Shown: positions 35,695 through 48,337 of the stretch, one piece after another
Layout: the number at the start of each line of letters is the position of its first letter
Numbering within the stretch: the stretch's first letter is position 1
From: Oikopleura dioica
Taxonomy: Eukaryota; Chordata; Appendicularia; Copelata; Oikopleuridae
Direction of reading: 5' to 3'
Assembly: GCA_907165135.1 (NCBI GenBank)
Contig: OU015567.1
Location: 7,693,001-7,757,000, forward strand
Length of the DNA: 64,000 bases
Notes under the pieces: generated by a model
What the model was told of the DNA's origin: nothing
Databases searched by the model: none
The model's input: the letters and a program-made list of their open reading frames with translations, nothing else
Position numbers and translations under genes: made by a program

Positions 35695-36780
35695 AAAGTG
35701 ATGGCTTGCAAAAATTTCGAAAAATAGGAGACCGGAAGTATTTTGGGATTCTAATGATAACATGCATTATTTGCATAGCAATTACGGGTGAAAGTTTTCC
35801 CAGGTCAAGCCAAGTTCATTTATCCGGGTTTTATCATATCGTGTTTTTTATCCGGGCATTTTTATTCTCGAAATTTGAGAGTCTTTAAATTAGACTTTGA
35901 ATTATTGAGACATAAAAATTTTAAATGAAGGCATAAGTAAAGGTTGATACTTTTTGATAGCCTTGAAAATAAGATGAATTTATAATTTTTCTTATAAATA
36001 AGGCTCTCATGAGGGACTTAGGGTTCATTGTAAGCGCTTTTACAGTTGTTAAATCATTAACTATTATCATTATGTACTGAAACATTATCCTTCTTGCCAA
36101 GAGCTAAAGCTAAAAAGCTTTTGACGCAATAAGAAAGGTCTTGTTAAACAAGAAAGACACTCTGTGTTGTCCCCTTTTCTTTTAAAAATTATCTCTGAGG
36201 CGTAAAAGCTAATTTAATTCCTTTGCTGACGTTTGAAGACTAGTTCATGTTAGCATTATCTTATCTTTAGTTTACTACTCTTATCTGCTAGAAAACATAT
36301 CAACTAGAGATCCTCTTTTGAAAAGTATCCAGAACATTTTGTTAAAAACAAATATTTCGATGATAAAAAGGTTCTTGGTGGAAATTACGGTGTCTTTGAA
36401 GCAAATTGCGACGCGCGGGCTCGAGCATTCCTTTGAAAATGATTCTGGGAAAGACATTAGTGCTCTGTAATGATGATGGCTGCCGTTCCGTTTCTCACGC
36501 GCTTCCTTCCAACCTTCCCAAAAAATGATAGAACATCTCGAAAGTGGCGAAATTTTGAGAGGAAGGAGGCGACCGCCGACCGCGTAAAATCAAGATTGTC
36601 GGAATTGCGGACATTGCCACTAATTCTAGTTATATGAGAATTATTGCGCCGAATTAGCTATTTCATAAGTCTCCTTTTTTTCTTCGCGGTTTTGAGGGTT
36701 CGCCCTTGGATATTGCGTTCTGACTGAAAATTTTATGAGGAAGCAGAAGTTCTGATATCGATACATATGTTTTTATAAAA

Positions 36781-37325
36781 TTGGAAATGATAGGTTTGAA
36801 GTCACTTATGATAAAATTGAGGGCGCGGGGGGAAGCACTCGCAGACCAAAGTGTTCTCTCTCATTTGCCGACTTATCATCCCCTCGCCGGCTTGTCCAGC
36901 TTCTACAGTAATTTCGCTAGGTTGAGCAGCTACTACTCACGTAAATGTAAATATGTTTCTGCCAATATGAGAGTAGCCCTTGAGCAAGCGCTGATTGAAA
37001 AGCGATACGACGATGGCCTCCACTTGTACACTCCAAACTACTCGGACAAGAGGACTTTTAAAAACATCTGCACTTGGGAATCTAAAGTTTCTCCAGATTT
37101 TCACTATTTGGATAGACTATCCAAACCAATAAAAGAAATCTATAAGCACTCTTGTTTCAAGCTATGGAATCTCTTTCCAGCAACAGTGGAAGTGACAGTG
37201 CTGATGTCGATGAAGCTATGGCAGAGGTAAATTATTAGATCAATCTTCGTTTCAAGTTGAAAATTTACTTTAAAATTAAGGAAGCGGATGCCGATGATGC
37301 TGATAACAACTGCTCCAACTGTTGA
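36781..37325 (+). CDS. Hypothetical protein with acidic C-terminus (model incomplete)
   Basis: One open block reads LIEKRYDDGLHLYTPNYSDKR and FHYLDRLSKPIKEIYK (about 36965-37150). A second frame starting at about 37164 reads MESLSSNSGSDSADVDEAMAE, then a clean 50-bp-class intron, then EADADDADNNCSNC and a stop at 37325, with an AATAAA signal soon after. Both parts look coding, but I could not link their frames. They may be one gene with an unresolved intron, or two. Function unknown. Confidence 0.35.
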
Positions 37326-37697
37326 TTAAATCATCTTGATATTCTAATAAAAATAAGTCGTTTGTTCTAATGTGACTTACTGTACCGAGTAGAATTACTG
37401 TCCAGAGATTACTTACAAGACAAAAAGACTTGCAGACCATATCCGATAATCGTTTAGGTCACTACGTACTCTCTTGATGAATTTTTAATAAAGTCTTTGG
37501 CCAAATATAAATGCGGAAATCTGAGCACAAAACTAGACAGTAACAATGAGAATACAAAAAGGGTTCGTTCTGGTACTTTTTAATATTTTCAGGAACAGAT
37601 TGATGAATTTTTTTTGACTTGAAATCGAAGTTTTTATTCATGCTTATGAATAGAAATTATTTAAATCTGAGAAAGCATTGTTCTTTGCAAATTTCAG

Positions 37698-37927
37698 CGA
37701 GTCGGGCTTCATGGAATGTATAACAAGGTATGGATGTATCATCAAAGTTAATGGTGAGCTTTAAATTAATCTAGCAACCGGGGAAAATGGTCCGAAGGCG
37801 GGAAGGTCAAGTAGCCTGGAAACATCATTCGGGCAACAACAATGCAAATCAACAACAACAAGACGACGCTCTGGTCCTTTGGCCTTACAACTGGTTTATG
37901 CGAAACAACTACTTTCAATCTGAATAA
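37698..37927 (+). CDS. C-terminal exons of a small hypothetical gene
   Basis: Two blocks, 37698-37727 and 37772-37927, join in phase 0 across a 44-bp GT-AG intron. They encode RVGLHGMYNK, then a basic and Gln/Asn-rich stretch (NNNANQQQQDDALVLWPYNW) ending NYFQSE. The stop overlaps AATAAA. The 5' end is not identified; an internal Met at 37787 could instead start a 46-residue protein. No family recognised. Confidence 0.35.
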
Positions 37928-38579
37928 AGTCCAAACAGAATGTTTCCATTTTCCTGAAACAAAACACCAAAATGCATAATTCACCCGGGTCTAATCGGTA
38001 ACTTCACCATGGCCGCCATGTGGTGAGATTATAACTCAAGCGGCTGATCCATAATTCATTTCGCATCCAATCAGCTGATTATACAATCAACCCTTCGTCT
38101 TTTTATTTCCACCCGGGAAATTACTTTTTTATTTTCCGTTTTTATTTTCCCCATGCGAACAGTGACGATACGTCTCTGTACTCAGAGAGAAAAGTAGAAT
38201 ATTGCATCGAGGTCTGCACGACGCCTAAAGCGAGAGAAAGATTGATAAGTCGAAGATTAAGGCTTTCGACAGATGGAAAAGACAGTTTTTATACCGAAAT
38301 GTGTGGTGCAAGAATTCGAACTCAGTTATCGGCTTTGACAGACGACAAGGGGCGCAGAATATTTATTCTGAATTAGATATTCGATTGCTTCGAAGATTAG
38401 AACGATTTTTTAGACAAAAATAAAGTGAAGCCGACATAAGAGAGAACAAAAAATACTTCGAAGCCATAAGGTTTTCTATCAAATAAATTAATGGCGACCT
38501 ATTAATTAGCCACAAAACAAAATTAATCAAATTCAGAGAAGAAGATTCATTAGAGATCCCTCCCGACAGGCTAGAAAAG

Positions 38580-39792
38580 ATGGACGAAGATCCAGAATAC
38601 TGGGAAAAGTACAGCTGGAATAATTTATTTTACTACCGAAGTTTAAGTCCAAGCCGACACTTCAGGTACAGCAAAGTATCTACGTGCATTCTATTTAAAA
38701 ATTAAGCGGCCACTTTAAAGCAACGCACGTCTTTTTTATCGCAGCCGTTAAGTGATCCTTTTCGGAGGACTTATGATGAAAATTCAGATATCACGTGCTC
38801 ATATCGGTGATATGGATGTTTCTTGGGGGCTTGATTTTAGGTTCCAAGACTTTCCATTTGATATCTATCGAGCCGATCGCGTGTGGTTTCTTGCTCTTGT
38901 GCTGCTCGATTCTTGCGGTAAGGCGATTGACCACGAATCGCGAGCCACTTGAAATTGCGGATTTTAGTTCTCCCTCAAGTCTCCAAAAGCGACCATAATT
39001 GTTTCTGTTCTTGGAGCAGGTATTGGGTTGCCTTCTTTTCCTCTGCGGTCGATCCAAATTCATACAGTAAGAGGTCAACCGAGCAAGTCTTGTCCATTAT
39101 CATTCTGTGCCTTGTTGGAATGGTTTTTACGATCGAGCATTATAAAGTCGTCCAAATAACGAAAACTAAAACGAATACAGTTCCTCTTTGGTCTTTGATC
39201 TTCCTTTTCATGTCTTGCTTCATCGAGATTCTACTGCTATGCTCATCCTGTTCCGCAATTCTCAGGTGAGCGCGGTGCTAGTTTTCATAAGTTACGAAAA
39301 GTAGGTATTCAGACTCTGTTACCCGAATCCGCCTGTACAATCAACTCGCACGTGTCCAACATGAAAATCACCAGCCACGTGATCAACCCAAACAAGAGCA
39401 TATTTTTTATTTTCATTGCTTGAGAAAACAAATCCAATAAGCTCAGAACAACCCGTTCTTATTCAGTTATATGATCACAAAAACAAGATATTTGGCGATA
39501 TTCTTGATCACTGGAGTACAACCGATGATTCTTCCGATGATGACCAGGAAAGGTGCTGAATGATGCTCTAATAAAAAGAGATATCTGTAAGAAAGCATAT
39601 CTTCTCACTCTGTAACAGGAGGATCACGAAAAAATACACAAGAAAGACAACATTGATGATGTCAATGCTGCTGAGCAAGAAATGATGGAAGTCGACTTCG
39701 CAGCAGACGCGATGGAAATGGCCGAAATGGCTGACATGCAAGAGCAGGATGCTGAAATGGATATGGCCATGAACGAATTGGGCAATGAATAA
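38580..39792 (+). CDS. Four-transmembrane protein with acidic Met-rich tail, unknown
   Basis: Multi-exon gene. Exon 1 (38580-38665, MDEDPEYWEKYSW) joins exon 2 at 38788. Hydrophobic segments follow in order: LISVIWMFLGGLILGS, PIACGFLLLCCSILA, VLSIIILCLVGMVF and LWSLIFLFMSCFIEILLLC. A charged cytosolic part follows (YDHKNKIFGDILDHW), then an acidic tail rich in Met, Glu, Asp and Ala ending AMNELGNE. Short N-terminus, four spans and a long C-tail fit tetraspan families such as MS4A- or TMEM-type proteins, but no signature motif is present. Junctions around 38990-39090 and 39270-39450 are uncertain. Confidence 0.5.
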
Positions 39793-40247
39793 TTATTTTT
39801 GAGGATCTGGAAATATACTCTTCCTTGATATCAATTTTATACGCGATCTGAACGCATCAGACTGCATATTTTTTACCACATTTTTTGGTCTTTAAATTTT
39901 CCGTTTGAAAGGAACAGAGATTAATTATTAAAATAGCACTTATGTGAGCTACTTTTGAAGGGAAAAGGAAACAAATGTCTCATCTGCATGTTTTGAGTCA
40001 AAAGTTTTGACGCTTGAAACACGGTCTTATGATATCTTTAAATAAAATTTTATTTCTATCGAGTGATGGAAGTCAAAATGATAAATAAGGAACAATATTT
40101 GAAGACTTTTGACAGAAATTGTGGATTGAGGTTCGTTTCTGCTTAAAATACGGAAAGTAAAAGCTGAATTGGAAATGCGATTTCCACTTTGTGAACAGTA
40201 AGTTTGTACTTTGAAAACACCAATTCTAAAGATGAACTGAAGAAGAA

Positions 40248-41452
40248 TCATAATTCTGATGAGGCACAGTTGTTACCAAGCTCAAGGCGGATAGCTCGTA
40301 GATTCGATAAAGCATATGCTTGACAAAGCGCTAGAAAATCATTAGTTCAATCAATAATCGAACCATCTCACCGGCAGCAACGACAAAAATATGAAAAATT
40401 TGGTGGCTATGAAAGAGCAGGTCAAATTTTCCGGGCCAGACGCATTCGGGAAAGCGCGTTATGAAGAAGGAAACTCCGATGCCGTACAAGAGACCCATAA
40501 GAAGAAGTAGATGCATTTGACCATTTTCAATTGAGTGTTCCCATCCGTACTGCACAAAATAATCACATGTTTTTCTTCAAATATATTACCTTGTAAAGGG
40601 CGTGACTAAATGGGAAAATGCCCGTCAGTCCGAAAGAAGCAAAAAGCATTCCACGGAAAGTTCTGTATTTCGGAAGCTGAAATTTCTTGGAGAAACTGAC
40701 GCAGGTGCAAACCAATCCCAAGAACAGAATTGTGGACATGTAGACTAATTTCGTCGTCGGCTCGCAGTAGAAATTGTAGTAGACCCACGGAAGATACGAG
40801 CCAGTAATGAGAACAGCGATTCCAGTGTAATCTAGTCGCCCGCAGAGAAGACAGACATTTGGAGAGTGGCAACTGAAAACAACAAGAAATCAACAAACGT
40901 AAGAAATTTGCTTGCTTACCCAAACAAATGGAATGAAACCGAAAAGATGAGGCAGATAAAGGCACAACTGAAGAAAATGAGGCCGATGGATTTTTCCTCG
41001 ATTGGAGAAATGAATTCGCCGTTACTCTTCAGGACGTAGCTCAGAATGAGACCAAGGAATGAGACGGCGCCGAGGAGGTGAGACCAAATATTGCCGGTCT
41101 CGTTGTGGTACTGGAAGATTGTCTTCAGGCAGGTCTGAAAATACGCATTGTTTCTATATGATAAATTTTGGTGATTTACCCAAGAATCTCTCAGCTCCGG
41201 CCGGTAGAAGTCACGAATGTATTCATTGTCTTTCATCCACTCCGCCAGTTCCGTGTATTTCACCAGCTTTCCGTCCCATAGTTTCTCCTTGAGCGCCTTT
41301 GAAAATGAGCTTACTCTTTCTCGGATCTCCGTCGCATTTTCGCCGAGCTTTTCTGCCAGGCGCTCTTTTCTCTGCTTCAAGTCTTCTTTCACTTTTCCTG
41401 CTGATTCTTTTGATCGCTCGCGCACTTTTATTATTGCCTCTGAATTGGACAT
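40248..41452 (-). CDS. ADIPOR: Adiponectin-receptor-like PAQR protein
   Basis: Five exons (41452-41180, 41134-40920, 40872-40590, 40549-40372, 40330-40248; introns 40-47 bp) give 343 aa. The N-terminus is a highly charged amphipathic helix region (about residues 8-60), then the PAQR seven-transmembrane core: FQYHNETGNIWSHLLG, SVSFHLFGCHS, and HSHQIFHIFVVAA near the C-terminus. The conserved histidines that bind zinc in AdipoR1/2 (one in the CHS region, two in HSHQ..H) are visible. The family has ceramidase-linked activity and mediates adiponectin signalling; the true ligand here is unknown. Two introns have lengths divisible by three and no stop (for example 41135-41179), so simple ORF calling mis-reads them as exon. 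Confidence 0.93.
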
Positions 41453-42515
41453 TTTAAAGTTGATTTCGGTCGTTAATTTTGGTATAAGGCTAACAAGTTA
41501 TTATTCTGTTAGATTGTAGACATCATGTTTATTGTAAGATGTTCAGCTGAATGTCTGACATTTCATTGTTTTCAAGTTTTTTGAGGATATTGTTTCTAAT
41601 GAAAGCTCTGCCCACCTTTGACTTCTTTTTTGACATATTGCTCTCCATTCTGTAGCTCTGCGGGAATCTCCTTGAGCAAAGGTCTGTAATTATGGTTCTC
41701 TCCTCTGATCATTTCTTTACGGATCGTTTTCGGGGAATAAATAAAAATGTGGTCTAGTTATTAATCACGTTCACGGCTCAATTGCCTGAGCTCAGGGCGC
41801 GTAAATAGAGACGTATTCAGCGCTTTTTATCCGAAATTGAAAAGAATCGAAACCGAGCGCCGAATTCAGCCTAACAAAAGCTTACATCAATATTGCTCAA
41901 CGTAATTACTAAGAAAAAAAGAAACGTATAAAACGACCAAAAATGTCCAACAACATTTCTTTTCACCTTCCTTATTCACTTTTTATATGATCTTACCTGA
42001 GTCATATTAAGTCAATATGTATTTTTGAACCATTTCCTGTCATTACTCGTCGTATTTCTATTCGTATCCATATTAATTAATAATTCTTCTCTTCGTAGAG
42101 TTTCTTCATAAAATTGCTCTTTCAGTGTATAGTTCGTTAGACAGTAAACCAATTCGACCGTCTGAATCTGGCCTGATCCAATCGTATCACAACCGGGTCA
42201 AAGGTCAGGCAAACAGTTGCTACTTGCTCACGAGTTTGACTTGGAAAAAAAGGAAAATTCTTATAACAGGGAATTTCTTGGGGGTAGGTTGGTGGCGCTT
42301 ACCCCGAGGGCGACTGGAAGGTTCACAAAATAACGGAGTCTTTGGTTGATTCTCTGCTTGATTCTGACTCGACATTTATTTTGGGGAGCCATTTTGCGGT
42401 TATATAATATCGCGCGATATTCATGCATCATCGCAGGGCATGCAATAAACAACTCGATTGAACTCGACCTTGTCAGTAAGGTCATATCATCTGACAGTAA
42501 TCAATGATCATTTTG
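41453..42515. other. Intergenic, no gene seen
   Basis: AT-rich sequence between the AdipoR-like start and the 3' end of the inverted bHLH copy. No protein-like open frame or repeat recognised. Confidence 0.4.
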
Positions 42516-43382
42516 GTACTTTTTTTTATTTTTGATATATACATCGGATGCATTTTTAATAGGGAGAATAACGGGCAGAAGATGAAGAAACTAGTGGCGG
42601 CAAAGGAGTGTCTTCTTCAGTCGGGATGAAAGGAAAGCACGAAAGGGCGTTGGAGAGATCAGGGTATTGCTCGAAATACTGGTATTCTGGACTTGCTGTC
42701 TGAAGAGGAGGAATTTGCGGGAAACAATTTGGATCTTGAGTCAATGATGAATTCGGGGAGCCATAGCCAGAAGAACCGTAGGAATAGCCACTTTGATCCA
42801 AGGACGAAGTTGGCGAAGAGTAGAAATTTGCACAGTTCTGATCGTAAACAGTTGGTCCAGGAGTTGCCAGAAGTTCGAGAAGATTTTCAATATGCTCAAT
42901 CGCTCCTTGAAGAGTTTCGCATTTGGACTTTTTCTTTCCTTTCCACTCGCCGTTCGGGATGACTTTGCGGAGAGCGTCGAAAGCTTCGTTCATTTCTTTT
43001 TGTCGGGCGCGTTCTTGGTCGTTTCGGCGGAGAATGGCTTCTGGAGATCGGTATTGCTTGCGTTTGCCTGACTTGGTGAAGAGGATTTTTCCAGTCATGG
43101 TGATTTTTGCTTTTTGTTGTTGTTTGTTGTTTAGATTTTTGATTTGATGATCGTCTGCTCTCAACTGACCGTTTATATGGAACCTGTACTCATTGGCGCC
43201 TAAGTGCACCTTGTAGATGAAATTATGATGAAAGCACAAGGTGTCTGTTGGTGCACCTTACCAGCTGCTAGTCTGCGCGCGGATCATAAGAGACAACTAA
43301 TTAATGCACCTCATGATTTGCAGCTGTCTTAGCAAGTCCACCTAAGATTTGGCGATAAAGAAGAGATTCGTAACGAAAATAA
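42516..43382 (-). repeat. Inverted-duplication unit, copy 2 (bHLH gene with promoter)
   Basis: Reverse-complement counterpart of 3885-4738, about 38 kb away. The promoter part (43099-43382) keeps most of the AAGGTGCA repeats, both CAGCTG E-boxes and the TATA box (43172-43177). The flanks beyond the unit are unrelated in the two places. Confidence 0.95.
42556..43098 (-). CDS. bHLH transcription factor, copy 2
   Basis: Single-exon gene of 180 aa, differing from copy 1 by only four residues, all in the C-terminal tail (CANF for CANY, TQDP for TQDQ, QIP for QMP, PPL for PHL); the bHLH domain is identical. The start is the CACCATG at 43098, matching copy 1; the frame is open further upstream but that part is promoter sequence. 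Divergent from the DD3-3 gene, whose start lies 493 bp away. Role as for copy 1. Confidence 0.9.
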   Translation of the reverse strand: MTGKILFTKSGKRKQYRSPEAILRRNDQERARQKEMNEAFDALRKVIPNGEWKGKKKSKCETLQGAIEHIENLLELLATPGPTVYDQNCANFYSSPTSSLDQSGYSYGSSGYGSPNSSLTQDPNCFPQIPPLQTASPEYQYFEQYPDLSNALSCFPFIPTEEDTPLPPLVSSSSARYSPY

Positions 43383-43590
43383 CCCCCGAACATGCATAAT
43401 ATCAGAGACCTGCGGTTGTCATGTCTCCTGTTTGTCTCTGTGAAAAATTTCAAAGGCAATAAAACGCAGCGGAAATCATTGATAGGCAGTGATATACTCA
43501 TGATTTGAGTCGATAATTGACCAGCTATCGCATCAATAAATGCACCTGTTAAATATAAAAGCTCGTTAGATTTCTTAATTTCATTAAAAA

Positions 43591-46290
43591 ATGAGAGTTT
43601 TTGGAGCTTTTGCTCCTTTTGTGATAGGAGATGTGTACTTGCACTTTCCGAGAGGATCAAATAATCGGTTGAATGAGAACACCGAAAATCGAGCGAACGA
43701 TAATCGCGTTTTTGATTCCCAGGTACGATTTTACCAATAGTTTGGTGAGTAAATCTTTCAGAACAACAATAGAGGCGGTTATAACGTCGGTGATGTTACC
43801 GACGCCGCTGCTGGAAACAACAAAGAAAATCAAAATCGAGCCGTCTACTTTGAATCCACCTCTGAAGCTCCGACTGAAATTCAAATAGAATGGTGGAATC
43901 AGCATGGATGCGGGAAGCGGGATGAAAACGACGGGAATTGGGTGAACTGTCAGATTGTTCTTCAATACATGTGCGAAGATAGTGCAACGGCTTCTATTCA
44001 AAATGGACTTCAGACAAACACGGCTCAATATACCGATGCTGGAGAAGATGAAACCTTGGAGGAGTTTCAAGCGCGAAGAGATGCAGATATCCAAGGTTCA
44101 AAATCCTGCGTGATAATTATTTTTTTCATGAATATTTTAGAGAGTGAGAATCGTGGCATCCACGAGTCTTGGGATAATTACGAAACCTGTGTGAATCGAA
44201 ATAGAAACTACGGGCTTTTCAACGCAGATCAAGAAGTTCAACGAGGCGGTGCAATTTACACTCGTCAAAACCCAAACGGAGGGCGAAGTGGATATGAATG
44301 CTCGGAAGAACGCGACTACTACCCTTACTGGCATCCAACTCCATGGAAAGATATCGCGATTCTGACTTCAGAGCCAGAAAAATGTGAAGAGATCGTAGAA
44401 TCAAGCGCGAATCGACAAATGCGGTTTGAGTGCATTGAAAATATGCGTGGTTACAGGTATTCTTTCGTCGAAAATTAAATTTCTGAACAATCTCAGTAAA
44501 TGGAATACCGAAAAAGAGTGCGCCGAAAATAATGGAGAATGGGTTGGGTTTTACAACGGCAAGTTTACGTTTCCAAATATCGAAACAGAAGAAGATTGCT
44601 CAAAGCTTTCTCAAGAAATTGGACTGTCTAACGACGTAGTTTGGGGACGAGAATATCCAAAGAATGAGATCGTTTTCAATAGAAAAGCGAACTCCTGTAT
44701 TCTTCTCGAAGAAATCCCTGAATGCATCAAAGCACCGTGGTCGAGAGCAAATCATTTGGGCCATTCAGATCAAAACAACTATTTCTCAACTTATCGTTGG
44801 GCTCTTCCTAATTTCCATGGCTTGGTTGAATCTCAAGAGTGTGTTCTTAGAATCCGTTACAATATCACTACCAACGACTATCACGACGAGTTCGACAATG
44901 AAGAAACATCCACTTATTTTCCCGGAAAAGAAGCTAACGAAAATCCAGAGGTTGTCTATAAAGGACTCAACTTACAGGATGGTTCAATAGTTTTGCAAAA
45001 TAACTATTTTGATAACTTTTATTTTGTGAATGAAATAATTTCGGTATGAAACTGTTAAAAGCTTGCAATAAACACGGCCCAAACAGGGAGAGTATTCCAA
45101 GATCGCAGTCATGTGTTCCAGCTAAAGCCAAGACCAAAAGAAGTAGCCGTCAACAAGCGAATTGTCAATCTTGGTGTTCGAGGACGGCGCGGTAATATTG
45201 TGCAAACTTTCCCAGGTCTATTATTTCTCCGGTAAAATTTTTTTATATTTTGATTTGAAGCTGTCGAATACGATTTTTCGCCAACAATCCTTGAAATCTA
45301 CGAAGATGATTTGGTACACTTTCAGTGGGAAGGAAGCAACACTGTTCCCGCTTCAGACGGCGAAGGGACAGAAAGCACCGATCGAAGTAACATCGTCCCA
45401 TTCACTGTAAACAACGGAAATATTCCATCTGGCGAAGTGATGAACAACGGGAAAAGAAACTATTTTTCGATCGACAATAAAAGTCACTTTCATGTGATGT
45501 TTGTGAAGAAAAGTACCGTTTCTGAGATCCGTCATCATTGTGAAGAGGCGAAAATGGCCATTCCGGACATCAATTCGACGGAATTTCACGAAGCGTTGAT
45601 TGAATTTATTCAAGGAAGGGATAAAAATAGCATAAAACAAGCATTAAAGTTTAATGATTAAACTAACGGAATATCCCAATAAAAGCTAAAAATGCTCTTG
45701 AAGAAATCCCAATAACGACGGGCCTAGTCGAGCTACAGATGAGCAGCAACAGTAGCTTTCATGTTATGAAGAAAAATGGCACAATTGTTGAGGTCGATGA
45801 GAGGGAAAAGATATTCGAAGAGGCAATTTGCGTCACCTCGCTGGATCATGAAGTTTTGAGGACTCAAATCGGTGGACCCGACATGTTCGAAAAGTGGATT
45901 TGGAGCTCCATGAATATTCGGTAAGACGATGCAGGAACAAAGTTTCTCAAAATATTCAGAGACATTGAAGATCTCGAAAACCTCAAGCTTCAATTCGCAA
46001 GCTCAGGATACTACGGGTGTTACAAACCACAGCACTGCGACACTTCGATGGCTGAGAAAACTGAAGAGCTGCAAAATCAGCTCAACAATGCTCCAGCTTC
46101 ATTTCACGGCAACATCGTTCAAATGAAGATAGGAAGGCATCATTACATGGGCACGCGAAACAACAACTTCTCAAACAGAGCTCAGAAAGGGACAATCATC
46201 GTCAAGGAAGGAGAATATCCAAATCCTCGAAGCTCTGCTGAAATCATGAGTTTTTGCATCTTGCTTTTGGCTTTCGTCTTTATGATTTGA
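43591..46290 (+). CDS. DD3-3 family secreted or GPI-type protein
   Basis: Exons 43591-43722, 43762-44095, 44141-44456, 44497-44977 (or to 45025), 45062-45215, 45261-45614, 45686-45920 and 45960-46290 sum to 779 codons. A signal peptide ([13 protein letters not shown]) leads into [16 protein letters not shown], then [73 protein letters not shown] and [19 protein letters not shown]. These blocks are diagnostic of the protein DD3-3 family, named from Dictyostelium and found patchily in animals and protists, function unknown. The C-terminus is hydrophobic ([13 protein letters not shown]), suggesting a GPI signal or anchor. Introns 44978-45061 and 45615-45685 are modelled as GA-AG; canonical alternatives exist for both. 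Confidence 0.92.
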
Positions 46291-46745
46291 TTGAAAACAT
46301 GAAACATTCTTTTGGAGCTTTTCCAAGCCGCAAAATTCTTTCAGTTCTTTTGCTGGAATATATTCTTGGCAGGTAGAGATAAGCATTTTAGGTTCACCTT
46401 GAATCTTACTTGATTTGTTGAACTAAAACGACTGGTTAGTAAAAATGAAAGTAAACAAAATTGAAAGTGATCTGAATGGTGATAAATGAGATGATGATAA
46501 ACGAGGATGTAAATGTTACCTAAATTATCCCTGGCCCTAGAATATGTCAGTTAAAGTTGGTGATAGGAAATCAATTGGAAAATGTCGGAAGAAGTTGAGG
46601 TGAAGAGTGAGAAAAATAAAGAAGAGAGGTTAATCTCTATAAACTTAAAAATGAAGAAGCCTCAAAGTACAATACAGTGAGGTGGAACGGAAAATAAAAT
46701 ATGTACAAAATTGAAATGAAAAGATGAAAATGAGAACTCTGAACT
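46291..46745. other. Convergent intergenic spacer
   Basis: Spacer of about 455 bp between the convergent 3' ends of the DD3-3 gene and DSCC1. It is A/G-rich with AATAAA-like signals; no gene is seen. Confidence 0.5.
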
Positions 46746-48226
46746 TCATTCAGAGGCATTATTGTTATTTGGGGTCTTACTGGTAAAGAGCTTGGCTCCG
46801 GTGGACGACTTCGATTGGCGGCAGAATTTCGATATGATTGCGGAAGCTTGCTTTCCTGGAGGAGTGACGCGTTTTGCGAGCGCTTGAAGTTCTGCTTCCG
46901 TCCACTTGAATGATATTTTATAAGTAGCGATCTTTACCCGATGCCAAACCTGTTTTTTGAGAGAGAAAAGGTAATTGAAAAGTGTGAGCGGCTCTCTAGG
47001 CAAACTCATCGGGTTGAGATAGTTGATGACTTCTGTGCTTTTTCCTCTTGACGAGTCTGATGAGAGATAGGCGAATCCAAACAAGTCGTTTAATTCTGGT
47101 GTTACTTCGCTCGGAAGCACTGCACTCCAAACTTCCATAAATTCGTCCAAAATGATAGATTGGCCAGTTTTCTCCGCATTATCTTTGAGGATGAAAAGAG
47201 CAACTTGGATAGAAAGCCTCTTCGGACAGAGTTCGAAAGTTCCCATGTTCTCACTGATCGACATATTCTTCAAGCAATGGTAGATTGCCCACTCAGGATA
47301 GACTTCCCCTGCGTCGTTGACAGTCTGAGCCAATCCTTCTGCGTCGATCGCTGCTATTGACCAGGACTCGGAATCTACGATATTTGTGAGCTTTATAAAC
47401 ATAAAAATTTCATTCTATTTAGAGAAAAAGATGTTGTTATTGACAACTTGTTAGGATTCTCTTTGTATACCCTTCAAGCCATCAAAATGTACTTTCCAAA
47501 ATTTCTAAACGAATCTTTATAAAAGACAAACCGATCGTCATGCAAATTGCCTGCGCTACTTTCTCCATGTCCGTAACAAGTTTCCATCCATCACGATTAA
47601 CTGCACCAAGCCGATCTAGTTCGTCTAATATTTGAGTTTTTGAAGCTTGAACGCGATCAAGTAGTTCGTCCATAGAGACTCCTTTTGGTTCGCTTTTCTA
47701 GTTTAACCGATTGAAAAAAAATGTCGAAAATGAATATCGAAAACTATTCCTGTCGCCTTCAAGACTAAATTTGGGAAGCAATCGTTGTAATTTTTCAAGT
47801 TTGGGGAGAATTTCTTTTGGTTCCATGTAATCGTGCACGCGAAGAACAAGATCTGCCTTGGCTACTTCAGGCCCTTCCTTGTTTCGGGAAATAATCAAGT
47901 CTGGGCTGACAAGAAGTTCGTTCGATGTAGTGCACATTTTGATGTCAAATGTCTTCGTGTCTGTGCAGACGACAACGCCGTCTTTTGGATCCCCTAAAAA
48001 ATAAATCATAGAATGAAGAAAATTCCGGTTGCAGACCTCGGATAACAACATCTTCTCCTCTTTTCAACGCTAATTCCAAATCTTCATTGAGTTCAATCAA
48101 ACGAAACTTGTTCTGCTCGACAAAAGGAGAGAAGCTCACCGAGGCCGATGGAAGATTTATCTTTTCTCGATTGACTTTCGCATAATCTGCGCGCAGAAAG
48201 AACTGCTCGCGTTCCTGCTCATTCAT
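46746..48226 (-). CDS. DSCC1: Sister chromatid cohesion protein DCC1
   Basis: Five exons (48226-48037, 47993-47750, 47692-47532, 47374-46950, 46904-46746) give 392 aa, matching the usual length of DSCC1. Diagnostic stretches are DVVIRGDPKDGVVVC, KTFDIKMCTTSNELL, MDELLDRVQASKTQIL, DSESWSIAAI and LFSLKKQWTEAELQAL. DCC1 joins CHTF18 and CHTF8 in the alternative RFC complex that loads PCNA and supports sister-chromatid cohesion; its C-terminal winged helices bind DNA. The start lies 111 bp downstream of the WDR54-like stop on the same strand, so the two may form a trans-spliced operon. The 47693-47749 junction is uncertain. Confidence 0.88.
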
Positions 48227-48337
48227 CTTAATTTGTAAAAGATTAATTCAAAAATAAAATAGAAAAATAAACTCATTTTTAGCAGTAGTACAAAACAAAT
48301 AATAAAAAATCTAATAAAAATGAAGAATCAATTAACT

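Noticed and set aside
43099-43239. N-terminal extension of bHLH copy 2
   Set aside because: The extra codons are promoter sequence shared with copy 1, where they contain stops in the same frame; the CACCATG start is conserved in both.
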